Source of the DNA: Pseudomonas sp. UBA5706
GTDB taxonomy: Bacteria > Pseudomonadota > Gammaproteobacteria > Pseudomonadales > Pseudomonadaceae
Reading direction: 5' to 3'
Assembly: GCF_002419965.1 (NCBI RefSeq)
Contig: NZ_DIHC01000046.1
Location: 524-64,523, forward strand
DNA length: 64,000 nt
Every line of letters starts with the position of its first letter. The stretch's first letter is position 1. Shown in pieces: positions 34,029 to 42,089 of the stretch. The translations under genes were made by a program, and so were the position numbers. Under the pieces are notes generated by a model. The model made no database searches. It had not been told where the DNA came from and saw nothing but the letters and a program-made list of their open reading frames with translations.

Positions 34029-34208
34029 TTAAAGCGCCTTGCTGACCTTGACGTCGCTGATCACGTCTTCACTGCCGCTGTGCATTTTCTGCAGGGCGGC
34101 CAGCGCTTCTTCAGCGCTGGGGGATTGCAGCAGGGCGAACTCGAAGCGGCGTTCGCCGTTGAGTTTATAGCTGATGGCATATTTGACGACGGGGGCGGGC
34201 GTACTCAC
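34029..34208 (-). CDS. 59-residue hypothetical protein, GTG start
   Basis: A very short gene, with a strong ribosome site (GAGGAATCGATC) before a GTG start and a protein-like sequence. It begins MSTPAPVVKYAISYKLNGER and continues with RRFEFALLQSPSAEEALAAL, ending VISDVKVSKAL. The alternating strand-helix-strand pattern suggests a small alpha/beta fold. It is 14 bases upstream of alkB on the same strand, so it is probably in the same transcript. I do not know a function. Confidence 0.7.
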   Translation of the reverse strand: MSTPAPVVKYAISYKLNGERRFEFALLQSPSAEEALAALQKMHSGSEDVISDVKVSKAL

Positions 34209-34285
34209 GATCGATTCCTCGAAAAAGAGTGGATGCAGGCGTCAAACCACAAAGATTTCACGCGAGTCGTGGTTGACTGGTGTGA

Positions 34286-34591
34286 TCAGCTCAGGCGCGA
34301 AGAAGTGCGTCTTACGATCTTGATCGAATGGGTGAACGTAGTCTTTCGGCCACCATGGGTATCCAGCTTGCGCCCGGCGGTGTCGATAGTGATGTTCCAG
34401 AAGCCAGTGCTGGGCACTGCAATTTTTGCCGGAAACCGGTCGAATGCGCCGCCGTGGTAGGTATGGCGACCGCCATTTTTGAAGCTGCGGAAATTCGCGT
34501 CGCTCATCAGGCGTATGTTGCAGAGCTGGGAGCACTCGATGACGACGACGTCGTCTTCGTTGAGGTGCTCGCGCTGGTGTACGAATTTCAT
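34286..34591 (-). CDS. DUF1883 domain protein
   Basis: A 101-residue soluble protein that I recognise as DUF1883. It begins MKFVHQREHLNEDDVVVIEC and contains NIRLMSDANFRSFKNGG, then HTYHGGAFDRFPA and VPSTGFWNITID, which together read as a compact beta-rich domain. The C-terminus is basic. In larger proteins this domain is found beside signalling modules, but stand-alone copies have no known job. The ribosome site CGGAG is well placed. Confidence 0.85.
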   Translation of the reverse strand: MKFVHQREHLNEDDVVVIECSQLCNIRLMSDANFRSFKNGGRHTYHGGAFDRFPAKIAVPSTGFWNITIDTAGRKLDTHGGRKTTFTHSIKIVRRTSSRLS

Positions 34592-34759
34592 GGGTGTCTC
34601 CGAAGACAGGCATTCTCGAAAACCTGAAACGATAGCACGGCAAGTACCTGGGTTGATGACCGTTGATATTTTTATTACCGCGCGCGCGGCGAAAAAATCC
34701 GACCACCAGGGATTTAATCAGCACCTGGTGTGTCGTAGAGCCTTTATTGGAGGGATTGT

Positions 34760-35113
34760 ATGAAACTGGCTGTTGTAGTTTTGGCTCTGGCGATGACGGG
34801 TTGCGCCAGCGTGACTGACATCGAGCACACCCCCGCCACCATGAGTGTGATGTCAGGAAAGAACCCGCAGGAATACGCCGAGTGCTTCGTTGCCAGAATC
34901 AGTGACAGTCGCAAGCCACCGCAGATCGAGCCGCATAAGGAAGGCCTGAGGGTCATCGTTCCGCAGAAGTTTTCCAGCGGCATGCCAACGGCCATCGTCG
35001 ATATCGAAAAACGCTCAGGGGGCAGCTCGATCAAGCTGTTTGAAGACGGTGGTAACAACCCCCTGCGGCCCAAGGACATTCAGCACGCCGTTAATGCCTG
35101 CATTTCGGGCTGA
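34760..35113 (+). CDS. Small hypothetical lipoprotein (paralogue-like)
   Basis: A 117-residue envelope lipoprotein with a lipobox (AMTGC, Cys15). The mature part has EYAECFVARISD, then a strand-rich segment with RVIVPQKFSSG, and ends with a Cys four residues from the C-terminus (NACISG). The same arrangement, EYA-x-C early and Cys near the end, is seen in the lipoprotein at 4999-5334, so they are probably distant paralogues. The ribosome site GGAGGG is very strong. Function is unknown. Confidence 0.75.
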   Translation: MKLAVVVLALAMTGCASVTDIEHTPATMSVMSGKNPQEYAECFVARISDSRKPPQIEPHKEGLRVIVPQKFSSGMPTAIVDIEKRSGGSSIKLFEDGGNNPLRPKDIQHAVNACISG

Positions 35114-35150
35114 TGGGGCCGGTTCAAAGAACCTTGAAGAATGCGTGCGC

Positions 35151-35432
35151 TTACTTGCACATGACCAGCACGTTGCGAGTCTTGAAGTTGCCGACATCGA
35201 CGCCTAGGGTCTTGTCATCTTCCTTGGGTTGCGGCGTGCCGTTGGTGCTGACGATGTTATAGCCGGTGCCAGGGCAGGAGGCGTCGGCTTTCTCGTAGCA
35301 TGCCGCCCACGACATGGCTTCGCCTGAGCAGTCGATGCTCAACGCTTGCTTGCCGTTTTTCAGGTAGGTGTTTTGCGCGGTCGCGCAGCCGGTCAGGCCC
35401 AGTACTACAATGATGGACAGAATCTTGATCAT
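35151..35432 (-). CDS. Small hypothetical lipoprotein
   Basis: A 93-residue protein with a signal peptide and lipobox (GLTGC, Cys16). The mature region contains four more Cys (SIDCSGEAMSWAACYEKA, DASCPG, and one at the penultimate position), which suggests two disulphides and fits an envelope location. It includes a Gly-Tyr-Asn-Ile-Val strand typical of a family of small Pseudomonas and enterobacterial lipoproteins whose role is unknown. It converges with the previous lipoprotein gene. The ribosome site is weak. Confidence 0.75.
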   Translation of the reverse strand: MIKILSIIVVLGLTGCATAQNTYLKNGKQALSIDCSGEAMSWAACYEKADASCPGTGYNIVSTNGTPQPKEDDKTLGVDVGNFKTRNVLVMCK

Positions 35433-35594
35433 TTCGAATGCTTCACGATGAGGGCCGAGGTTGAATAATCAGCCTCCTTGAGACTGACCTTCGGTGCCAT
35501 CGTTCCGGCATCATCAAAACATTTTTTGGTCAATCGTGCTCAGGCTTGAACGGTTCAGGCCTCGCGTTGGCGGGCCCGAACAATGGGGCATCGC

Positions 35595-35780
35595 TCAGGC
35601 TTTCTTGTCAGCGCGGCGGCGCGGAGCAGGGGTGTCTTGAAACACGGCAGCGACCTCGATGGCGCTGCTCTCACTGTCGAACGGACCCGCGACCGCTTCT
35701 TCATCGTGGCCGACCAGCCACCATTGGCCATCGTTCAGCTTCTTTATCTGGTAACCGTTTACGCTTTTGACTTCCGACAT
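35595..35780 (-). CDS. 61-residue hypothetical protein
   Basis: A small soluble protein, MSEVKSVNGYQIKKLNDGQW then WLVGHDEEAVAGPF, ending in a basic tail (PRRRADKKA). The first 45 residues read as a short beta-sheet followed by a helix, like domains that recognise or display a sequence element. The ribosome site (GAGACGG) is acceptable. I recognise it as a recurrent Pseudomonas hypothetical but not its role. Confidence 0.65.
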   Translation of the reverse strand: MSEVKSVNGYQIKKLNDGQWWLVGHDEEAVAGPFDSESSAIEVAAVFQDTPAPRRRADKKA

Positions 35781-36180
35781 CGATCCGTCTCGATAAGTGA
35801 TTCAGGCGCGCATAATAAGGCCGATTGGCATTATTTTCCTACGTAAACCAGCAGGCAGCGGCTACGCTTGCTTCAGTCATTGCGAGGTGGATGCACGGGG
35901 CAGACGCCCTTTTGCGGCAGTGCTGCAGACATTTTGCCAGGCGGCTGATGGAAGGTTTGCCTGCACACCGATCGCTGCCCATGGCGATTAGGCGTCGTTG
36001 CATCGGATCGCGCACTGCTACTTGCGCATGCATGCGCAGAACTTGCCGTAAGACGGGTGGAACTATCTGCGCGTCTGCTCATCTACCAACACATCGAATC
36101 GGCCAGTGGCGGGGCATTGTAAGGTGATCGCCTCCTGATTAGACTGCGCCGCAACACCCCCAGCCCCATCAAGGACTCAT
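35781..36180. other. 400-base intergenic region before galU
   Basis: No gene is supported. Several short overlapping frames exist on both strands, none with a ribosome site and sensible composition. It should contain the galU promoter; no site could be identified with confidence. Confidence 0.45.
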
Positions 36181-37023
36181 ATGATCAAGAAATGCTTGTT
36201 CCCTGCAGCCGGTTACGGCACTCGCTTCTTGCCAGCGACCAAAGCCATGCCCAAAGAGATGCTGGCAGTTGTCAACAAGCCGCTGATCCAGTACGGCGTG
36301 GAAGAAGCACTTGAAGCCGGGTTGAAGGAAATCTCCATCGTGACCGGGCGCGGCAAGCGCGCGCTGGAAGACCACTTCGACATCAGCTATGAGCTGGAAC
36401 ACCAGATCAAGGGCACTGACAAAGAGAAATACCTGGTCGGCATCCGTCGCCTGATCGACGAGTGCAGCTTCTCTTACACCCGTCAGACCGAGATGAAGGG
36501 CTTGGGTCACGCGATTCTTAGCGGTCGTCCTTTGATCGGCAATGAAGCATTTGCTGTAGTGCTCGCCGATGACTTGTGTGTAAACCTGGAAGGCGATGGT
36601 GTCCTGGCGCAAATGGTCAAGCTGCATAAGCACTATGGCTGCTCCATCGTTGCGATTCAGGAAGTACCTGAGAGTGAAACCAACAAATACGGCGTGATCG
36701 CAGGGGAAGAAATCAAGCCTGGCCTGTTCCGCGTGACCGACATGGTTGAAAAGCCAAAGCCGGAAGACGCACCGTCGAACCTGGCGATCATTGGCCGTTA
36801 CATTCTGACCCCGGACATCTTCGAGAAAATCGAACAGACCGAGCCAGGCAAAGGCGGCGAAATCCAGATCACCGACGCCCTGATGAAGCAAGCAGCCGAA
36901 GGTAACGTCCTGGCCTACAAGTTCCAGGGACAGCGTTTCGACTGTGGCGGCGCCGAAGGCTACGTCGAGGCGACCAACTTCTGCTTCGAGCACTTCTACA
37001 AAACCGGTAAATCTACGCAATGA
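36181..37023 (+). CDS. galU: UTP-glucose-1-phosphate uridylyltransferase
   Basis: A 280-residue enzyme that makes UDP-glucose from UTP and glucose 1-phosphate, feeding lipopolysaccharide core and exopolysaccharide synthesis. The nucleotide-binding start KCLFPAAGYGTRFLPATKAM is complete, with the catalytic Lys pattern KEMLAV, and further landmarks are VLADDLCV near 120 and MVEKPKPEDAPSN near 190. Length matches the family. The ribosome site AAGGA precedes the ATG. A strong terminator (37064-37089) follows, so it is a single-gene unit. Confidence 0.96.
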   Translation: MIKKCLFPAAGYGTRFLPATKAMPKEMLAVVNKPLIQYGVEEALEAGLKEISIVTGRGKRALEDHFDISYELEHQIKGTDKEKYLVGIRRLIDECSFSYTRQTEMKGLGHAILSGRPLIGNEAFAVVLADDLCVNLEGDGVLAQMVKLHKHYGCSIVAIQEVPESETNKYGVIAGEEIKPGLFRVTDMVEKPKPEDAPSNLAIIGRYILTPDIFEKIEQTEPGKGGEIQITDALMKQAAEGNVLAYKFQGQRFDCGGAEGYVEATNFCFEHFYKTGKSTQ

Positions 37024-37063
37024 TGCCTGTGTACCGGTAATTCGCCGGTCACTGTATTGCAGC

Positions 37064-37089
37064 ACAAAGCCACCTTCGGGTGGCTTTGT
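37064..37089 (+). terminator. Terminator after galU
   Basis: An 11-bp stem (ACAAAGCCACC with its complement) closed by a TTCG tetraloop, then GTCGTTTCTG. It ends the galU transcript about 40 bases after the stop codon. Confidence 0.75.
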
Positions 37090-37160
37090 CGTTTCTGTCC
37101 TGGAGCCCTTGCCCGAGGCGCTGAAGCGGTTATGCTAGCCCCCTTGCCCAGGAGAAAAAC

Positions 37161-38516
37161 ATGACTTACGACTTCGACCTTTTCGTCATCGGCGCCGGTT
37201 CCGGCGGCGTCCGTGCCGCGCGATTTTCTGCCGGTTTCGGCGCGCGCGTGGCGGTCGCCGAGAGCCGCTATCTGGGCGGGACATGCGTCAACGTCGGCTG
37301 CGTGCCGAAAAAACTCATGGTATACGGGGCGCATTTTTCCGAAGACTTCGAACAGGCCAAAGGGTACGGCTGGAACAGGGGCGAGCCCAGCTTCGACTGG
37401 CCGACCTTGATCGCCAACAAGAACCGCGAGATCAGCCGCCTCAACGGCGTCTACCGCAATCTGCTGGCCAACAGCGGTGTGACCTTGATGGAAGGTCACG
37501 CCCGCCTGCGGGGTCCCCATGAAGTTGAAATCAACGGCCAAGTGCACACTGCCGAACACATCATGATCGCCACCGGTGGCTGGCCACAGATACCGGATAT
37601 CCCGGGTCGCGAACACGCCATCACCTCCAACGAGGTATTTTTCCTCGAGCAAATGCCCAAGCGTGTGGTGATCGTCGGTGGCGGGTACATCGCCGTCGAA
37701 TTCGCCTCGATCTTCGATGGCCTGGGCGCGGACGTCACCTTGATGTATCGCGGTGAGCTGTTCCTTCGAGGTTTCGATCATGGAGTGCGTGAACACCTGC
37801 ATGAAGAGCTGCACAAGCGCGGCATGAACATTCGCTTCAAGACCGAAATCGCCAGCATTGAAAAGTGCGCCGACGGCACCCTCGACCTGAGGCTCAACGA
37901 TGGCAGCACATTCAATACCGACCTGGTGTTCTACGCCACCGGGCGTCGCCCGATGCTGGATGACCTGGGACTGGAGACAGTCAACGTCGCGCTGGATGAG
38001 AAGGGCTTTATCAAGGTCGACGAGCATTACCAGTCCAGCGAACCCTCGATCATCGCGGTGGGCGATGTGATCGGTCGAGTGCAGCTGACGCCGGTGGCGC
38101 TGGCCGAAGGCATGGCGGTGGCGCGACGTTTGTTCAAACCGGAGCAATATCGTGCGGTGGACTACAATCACATTCCTACCGCCGTATTCAGCTTGCCGAA
38201 CATCGGCACCGTGGGATTGACCGAGGAGCAGGCGCAGAAGGCGGGGCACGACGTACAGATTTTCGAAAGCCGCTTCCGGCCGATGAAGCTGTCGCTGACC
38301 GACAATCAGGAGCGCACGTTGATGAAACTGGTGGTCGATGCCAGGACCGATCGCGTACTGGGCTGTCACATGGTGGGCCCGGATGCCGGTGAGATCATCC
38401 AGAGCCTGGCTATTGCGGTAAAGGCCGGAGCGACCAAGCAGACGTTTGATGACACCATCGGTGTGCACCCCACGGCGGCAGAAGAGTTCGTCACCATGCG
38501 TACCGCAGCGCGTTGA
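37161..38516 (+). CDS. gor: Glutathione-disulfide reductase
   Basis: A 451-residue FAD-dependent disulphide reductase that uses NADPH to regenerate reduced glutathione. The FAD motif GAGSGGVRAARFSA and the redox-active disulphide GGTCVNVGCVPKKL are intact, the NADPH fold is marked by VIVGGGYIAVEFA, and the C-terminal dimer region contains the catalytic His-Glu pair in GVHPTAAEEF. The arginines that select NADPH are plausible in the second Rossmann fold. The ribosome site AGGAGA is strong. The following histidine kinase gene begins about 50 bases after its stop. Confidence 0.95.
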   Translation: MTYDFDLFVIGAGSGGVRAARFSAGFGARVAVAESRYLGGTCVNVGCVPKKLMVYGAHFSEDFEQAKGYGWNRGEPSFDWPTLIANKNREISRLNGVYRNLLANSGVTLMEGHARLRGPHEVEINGQVHTAEHIMIATGGWPQIPDIPGREHAITSNEVFFLEQMPKRVVIVGGGYIAVEFASIFDGLGADVTLMYRGELFLRGFDHGVREHLHEELHKRGMNIRFKTEIASIEKCADGTLDLRLNDGSTFNTDLVFYATGRRPMLDDLGLETVNVALDEKGFIKVDEHYQSSEPSIIAVGDVIGRVQLTPVALAEGMAVARRLFKPEQYRAVDYNHIPTAVFSLPNIGTVGLTEEQAQKAGHDVQIFESRFRPMKLSLTDNQERTLMKLVVDARTDRVLGCHMVGPDAGEIIQSLAIAVKAGATKQTFDDTIGVHPTAAEEFVTMRTAAR

Positions 38517-38568
38517 GGTAAAGATCCTGGGCTCATGGATGAGTGTCGGGCCTGCAATCGTTATAAGG

Positions 38569-40308
38569 ATGGAACCGCTTTTGACCAGCAAGAGTTTTCC
38601 GGCCGCCATGCCCCTGAATCCCACTGCACCTGAAGATCGGGAAGCTAACGACCAGGGGGCCTCCAGCGCCGACGCCCTGCATGAAAGCGAACGTCAGTTC
38701 CGCACCCTGGCCGACAACATGAGCCAGTTGGCCTGGATCGCCGATCCTGCCGGAACGATCTATTGGTACAACGCTCGCTGGTACAGCTACACCGGCACGT
38801 CCCACGAAGCGATGATGGCGCTGGGCTGGCGCTCTCTGCACCATCCCGATCATCTGGAGCGCGTGGATTCACGCATGAGGCGCTGCTTCGCCACCGGTTC
38901 GATCTGGGAAGACACCTTCCCGCTGCGTGGCAAGGACGGACTTTATCGCTGGTTCCTCTGCCGCGCGCTGCCCATTCGTGACGAGCAGGGGAGCATTACC
39001 TACTGGTTGGGCACCAGCACCGACATTACCGCGCAGGTCAGCGCTGAAGATGCCTTGCGCGAGCTGAATGAAAGTCTCGAGCGGCGGGTGGCCGAGCGCA
39101 CCCGTGAATTGGCCGAGATTAACCAACGTCTGCAGGTGGAAATCAGCGAACGGGCTCAGGCTGAGGATGCACTGCGTCACGCGCAGAAAATGGATGCAAT
39201 CGGCCAGTTGACCGGCGGCATCGCCCACGACTTCAACAATATGCTGACCGGCGTCCTCGGCGCGCTGGACCTGATCCAGAGGCGAGTGGCGGCTGGGCGG
39301 GTTTCGGAGATCGATCGCTACATCGAAGCGGCGATGAGTTCGGCCAATCGGGCGGCGTCGCTGACGCACCGCCTGCTGGCTTTTGCTCGACGGCAGTCGC
39401 TGGACCCGCGGCCGGTGGACGTCAACCAGATGGTGATGTCCATGGAGGAACTGGTGCGTCGCACCATCGGCGAAAGCATCGAGCTGGAAATCGATCTGAA
39501 CAAGGCGCTGCGCCTGACCAGTACCGATGAGCACCAACTGGAAAACGCGTTACTGAATCTGGTAATAAACGCGCGGGACGCCATGCCCGACGGTGGGCGG
39601 CTGCTGATTCAGACCGACGTCGTTCACGTCGCGGCGCAGCATGAGGTGCTGTCGCCTGGCGATTACGTGCGGCTCAGCGTGCAGGACACCGGCAGCGGAA
39701 TGTCGGCCGAAGTGATCGCCAGGGCATTCGACCCCTTCTTTACCACCAAGCCGATCGGGCAGGGCACAGGGCTGGGGCTGTCGATGGTGTACGGCTTTAT
39801 CAATCAGACAGGCGGGCACGTGCAGATCGACAGTGCCCAGGGTCGGGGCACACGCATCGATCTTTATTTGCCATGCCACATCGAATCCACCCGGCAGCAG
39901 CAGCCGACCCGCGCCGATGACGCGGCCCCCAGGGCTGCGCAGGGCGAGCGCGTGCTGGTCGTTGAGGATGAGCCCGATGTGCGGATGCTGGTTGTCGATG
40001 TGCTGCGCGAGTTGGGTTACATGGTGGAGGTGGCGGCCGATGGCGCTGCTGCCTTGCCATTGCTGCAAGACGCCGGCCGCATCGATCTGCTGGTCACTGA
40101 CGTTGGGCTGCCGGGGATGAATGGCCGGCAGTTGGCCGAGATCGCCCGCCTGCAACGCCCGCAACTGCGTGTATTGTTCATGACCGGTTATGCCCGTAAT
40201 GCTGAGGTTCGAGGTGATTTTCTGGAGAAGGGCATGGACATGTTGACCAAGCCATTCAGCGTCGATGACCTGGCCCAGCGGGTTCGTCGGCTGATCGAAG
40301 CGCCTTAG
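38569..40308 (+). CDS. PAS hybrid sensor histidine kinase with receiver domain
   Basis: A soluble hybrid kinase of about 579 residues. Order: PAS/PAC (about 45-165, with QLAWIADPAGTIYWYN), a coiled coil, HisKA with the phospho-acceptor His in GGIAHDFNN near 219, HATPase (N box LNLVINARDA near 328, G box DTGSGMS near 375) and a C-terminal receiver (VLVVEDEPDV near 461, phospho-acceptor Asp in TDVGLPG near 509). No membrane segment, so the signal is intracellular or relayed. No output domain is attached and no response-regulator gene is adjacent. The start is uncertain: ATG codons at 38539, 38569 and 38608 are in frame, and none has an ideal ribosome site. Confidence 0.9.
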   Translation: MEPLLTSKSFPAAMPLNPTAPEDREANDQGASSADALHESERQFRTLADNMSQLAWIADPAGTIYWYNARWYSYTGTSHEAMMALGWRSLHHPDHLERVDSRMRRCFATGSIWEDTFPLRGKDGLYRWFLCRALPIRDEQGSITYWLGTSTDITAQVSAEDALRELNESLERRVAERTRELAEINQRLQVEISERAQAEDALRHAQKMDAIGQLTGGIAHDFNNMLTGVLGALDLIQRRVAAGRVSEIDRYIEAAMSSANRAASLTHRLLAFARRQSLDPRPVDVNQMVMSMEELVRRTIGESIELEIDLNKALRLTSTDEHQLENALLNLVINARDAMPDGGRLLIQTDVVHVAAQHEVLSPGDYVRLSVQDTGSGMSAEVIARAFDPFFTTKPIGQGTGLGLSMVYGFINQTGGHVQIDSAQGRGTRIDLYLPCHIESTRQQQPTRADDAAPRAAQGERVLVVEDEPDVRMLVVDVLRELGYMVEVAADGAAALPLLQDAGRIDLLVTDVGLPGMNGRQLAEIARLQRPQLRVLFMTGYARNAEVRGDFLEKGMDMLTKPFSVDDLAQRVRRLIEAP

Positions 40309-40327
40309 GGTAGGGACCTTTCGCAAC

Positions 40328-41035
40328 TCACCTTGTGTCAGCGGCAGGTTGTCCCGCCCGCAGGTTTTCCAGCGCTACCTCGGTCTTGATCAGAATCAGC
40401 TCCAGTACGCGATTCTGCTGGTCGCGTTCGGTCAGGCGCTCCTGCAACCTGTCGTTTTCGCTCTGGGCGTTCTGCAAACGCTCCTGCAACAGCGCGCATT
40501 GCGTATGGGCTTGCAGATGCTCATTCTTGAGCGCCTGGATCTGCCGTTCCTTGTCCTGTAGCCGTGTGGCCATGTCTTCAGCGACCTGGGCCAGGCGGAC
40601 GGTATCCTTCTGCTCCGTCTGCAAGGCGTGCTGGGTGCTGAGTAGAGTGGCGGTTTGCGTGCCCAGGCTGGTCGTCTGCCTGGCATGGCGTTCGACGAGG
40701 TCGGCAAGTCGGCGCTCAACGCTGGCCAGGGTGGACTGCAGCGTTTGCTTTTCGGCATCGAGCCGGGCTTGGCCTTCGTCGATACTCTCCTGCGCCTGCG
40801 CTTTCAATCGCGCTGCCAGCCGCGCTACCAGATCACTGATTTCGGCGTCGATCTGCGGCCCGGTAACGTCACCTTCGTTTGCGTCCAACTCGCGCATCAG
40901 ACGGTGAATGGTGCTCTTGGAACCCGTGTTACCCATTTGGATACGTATCGCATCGATACTGGGATTCTCCCCCTTGGCCAGCAGTGCCAGGCGCGCAGCC
41001 TGGACGTCAGACCTGTTTATGCCACTACGTGCCAT
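40328..41035 (-). CDS. KfrA-like DNA-binding coiled-coil protein
   Basis: A 235-residue protein with an N-terminal KfrA-type helix-turn-helix (about 1-60, including SDVQAARLALLAKGENPSID and GSKSTIHRLMREL), followed by a long Gln/Glu/Arg-rich alpha-helical coiled coil (about 65-225). KfrA proteins bind DNA and were first described on IncP plasmids, where they affect replication and partition; chromosomal homologues are common in Pseudomonas with unclear roles. The coiled coil should form filaments or dimers. The ribosome site AGGAG is excellent. It is alone on its strand, convergent with the kinase gene. Confidence 0.85.
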   Translation of the reverse strand: MARSGINRSDVQAARLALLAKGENPSIDAIRIQMGNTGSKSTIHRLMRELDANEGDVTGPQIDAEISDLVARLAARLKAQAQESIDEGQARLDAEKQTLQSTLASVERRLADLVERHARQTTSLGTQTATLLSTQHALQTEQKDTVRLAQVAEDMATRLQDKERQIQALKNEHLQAHTQCALLQERLQNAQSENDRLQERLTERDQQNRVLELILIKTEVALENLRAGQPAADTR

Positions 41036-41395
41036 GCCGACTCCTGAATCATGTCCTCGTTACGTATCATGGATTACGTACTGCCAAAACGCCTATGGTG
41101 CGGGATTTTTCAGCCGATGTCTGCTACGGGTTGAACATCAAGGGACGATGTGAGTACGCTATCGGGCGGACCTGATGGGACGGGTCTAGAGGCCCTGTCT
41201 TGCACGGCGTCAGGGCGTTACTGAATTCTGCTATCTATAGAGTTCCCGTATAGCGAAAACCAATCACCGGCATCAGCTTTGCCAATGAGCCGCTGCCGGC
41301 GATTGTGCGTAAGATCCTTCCTATCGATTTCACACCGCATTTTCTACACCTGTTGTTCGCAACCGTTTTTCACAAACCCTAAGGAGATCCAACCG
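41036..41395. other. 360-base divergent region before ahpC
   Basis: No gene is supported. It should hold the divergent promoters of the KfrA-like gene and ahpC. The stretch 41231-41253 contains CTAT, CTATAG and ATAG, reminiscent of OxyR half-sites, but the spacing does not match the OxyR consensus, so an OxyR site is only a possibility. Confidence 0.35.
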
Positions 41396-41959
41396 ATGCC
41401 TATCATTAACAGCCAGGTAAAACCGTTCAAGGCGACCGCTTTCAAAAACGGTTCTTTCGTTGAAGTTTCCGATGCTGACCTCAAAGGCAAATGGTCTGTG
41501 GTGTTCTTCTACCCAGCCGACTTCACCTTCGTCTGCCCAACCGAACTCGAAGACCTGGCCGACAACTACGACGCCTTCCAGAAGCTGGGCGTTGAAATCT
41601 ACTCCGTATCGACCGATACACACTTTGCCCACGCTGCCTGGCACAACACTTCGCCAGCCATCGGCAAAATCCAGTACACCATGATCGGCGACCCTACCCT
41701 GACCATCTCCCGTAACTTCGACGTACTGATCGAAGAAGCTGGCCTGGCTGACCGCGGTACGTTCGTGATCAATCCGGAAGGCGAAATCAAAATCGTCGAG
41801 CTGAACGACGGTGGTGTTGGCCGTGATGCGACCGAACTGCTGCGCAAGATCAAGGCTGCTCAGTACGTTGCTGCTCATCCGGGCGAAGTCTGCCCAGCCA
41901 AGTGGAAAGAAGGCGAAGCCACACTGGCGCCATCTTTGGACCTGGTCGGCAAGATCTAA
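41396..41959 (+). CDS. ahpC: Alkyl hydroperoxide reductase subunit C (peroxiredoxin)
   Basis: A 187-residue 2-Cys peroxiredoxin (AhpC/Prx1 type) that reduces organic peroxides, hydrogen peroxide and peroxynitrite. The peroxidatic Cys47 lies in FTFVCPTE and the resolving Cys166 in HPGEVCPAKW; the C-terminal YF-type extension is short. The start at 41396 has a textbook ribosome site (AAGGAGATCCAACC). Codon use is strongly biased toward preferred codons, consistent with high expression. The electron donor AhpF is encoded next, after an intervening hairpin. Confidence 0.97.
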   Translation: MPIINSQVKPFKATAFKNGSFVEVSDADLKGKWSVVFFYPADFTFVCPTELEDLADNYDAFQKLGVEIYSVSTDTHFAHAAWHNTSPAIGKIQYTMIGDPTLTISRNFDVLIEEAGLADRGTFVINPEGEIKIVELNDGGVGRDATELLRKIKAAQYVAAHPGEVCPAKWKEGEATLAPSLDLVGKI

Positions 41960-42022
41960 GTCCTTATGAGAGGACCGGGGGCGTACAGCCCGTAAGACAG
42001 CAAGCCGCATCGCCCCCAAAAA

Positions 42023-42057
42023 ACGCCCGGGCGGTTATCGCCCGGGCGTTGTTTTTT
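42023..42057 (+). terminator. Terminator/attenuator between ahpC and ahpF
   Basis: An 11-bp G+C-rich stem (ACGCCCGGGCG with its complement), 5-base loop, then GTTGTTTTTT. It lies 63 bases after ahpC and 33 before ahpF, so it should reduce readthrough and make ahpC mRNA more abundant than ahpF mRNA. Confidence 0.85.
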
Positions 42058-42089
42058 CAGACCCTGAAAATGAAGAAAGGAATGCCCTC

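Noticed and set aside
36996..38624. 542-codon minus-strand frame across gor
   Set aside because: Low-complexity antisense shadow of glutathione reductase, with no ribosome site or motif.
41231..41253. OxyR box upstream of ahpC
   Set aside because: ATAG and CTAT fragments are present, but the spacing does not fit the four-half-site OxyR consensus, so I did not call a site.
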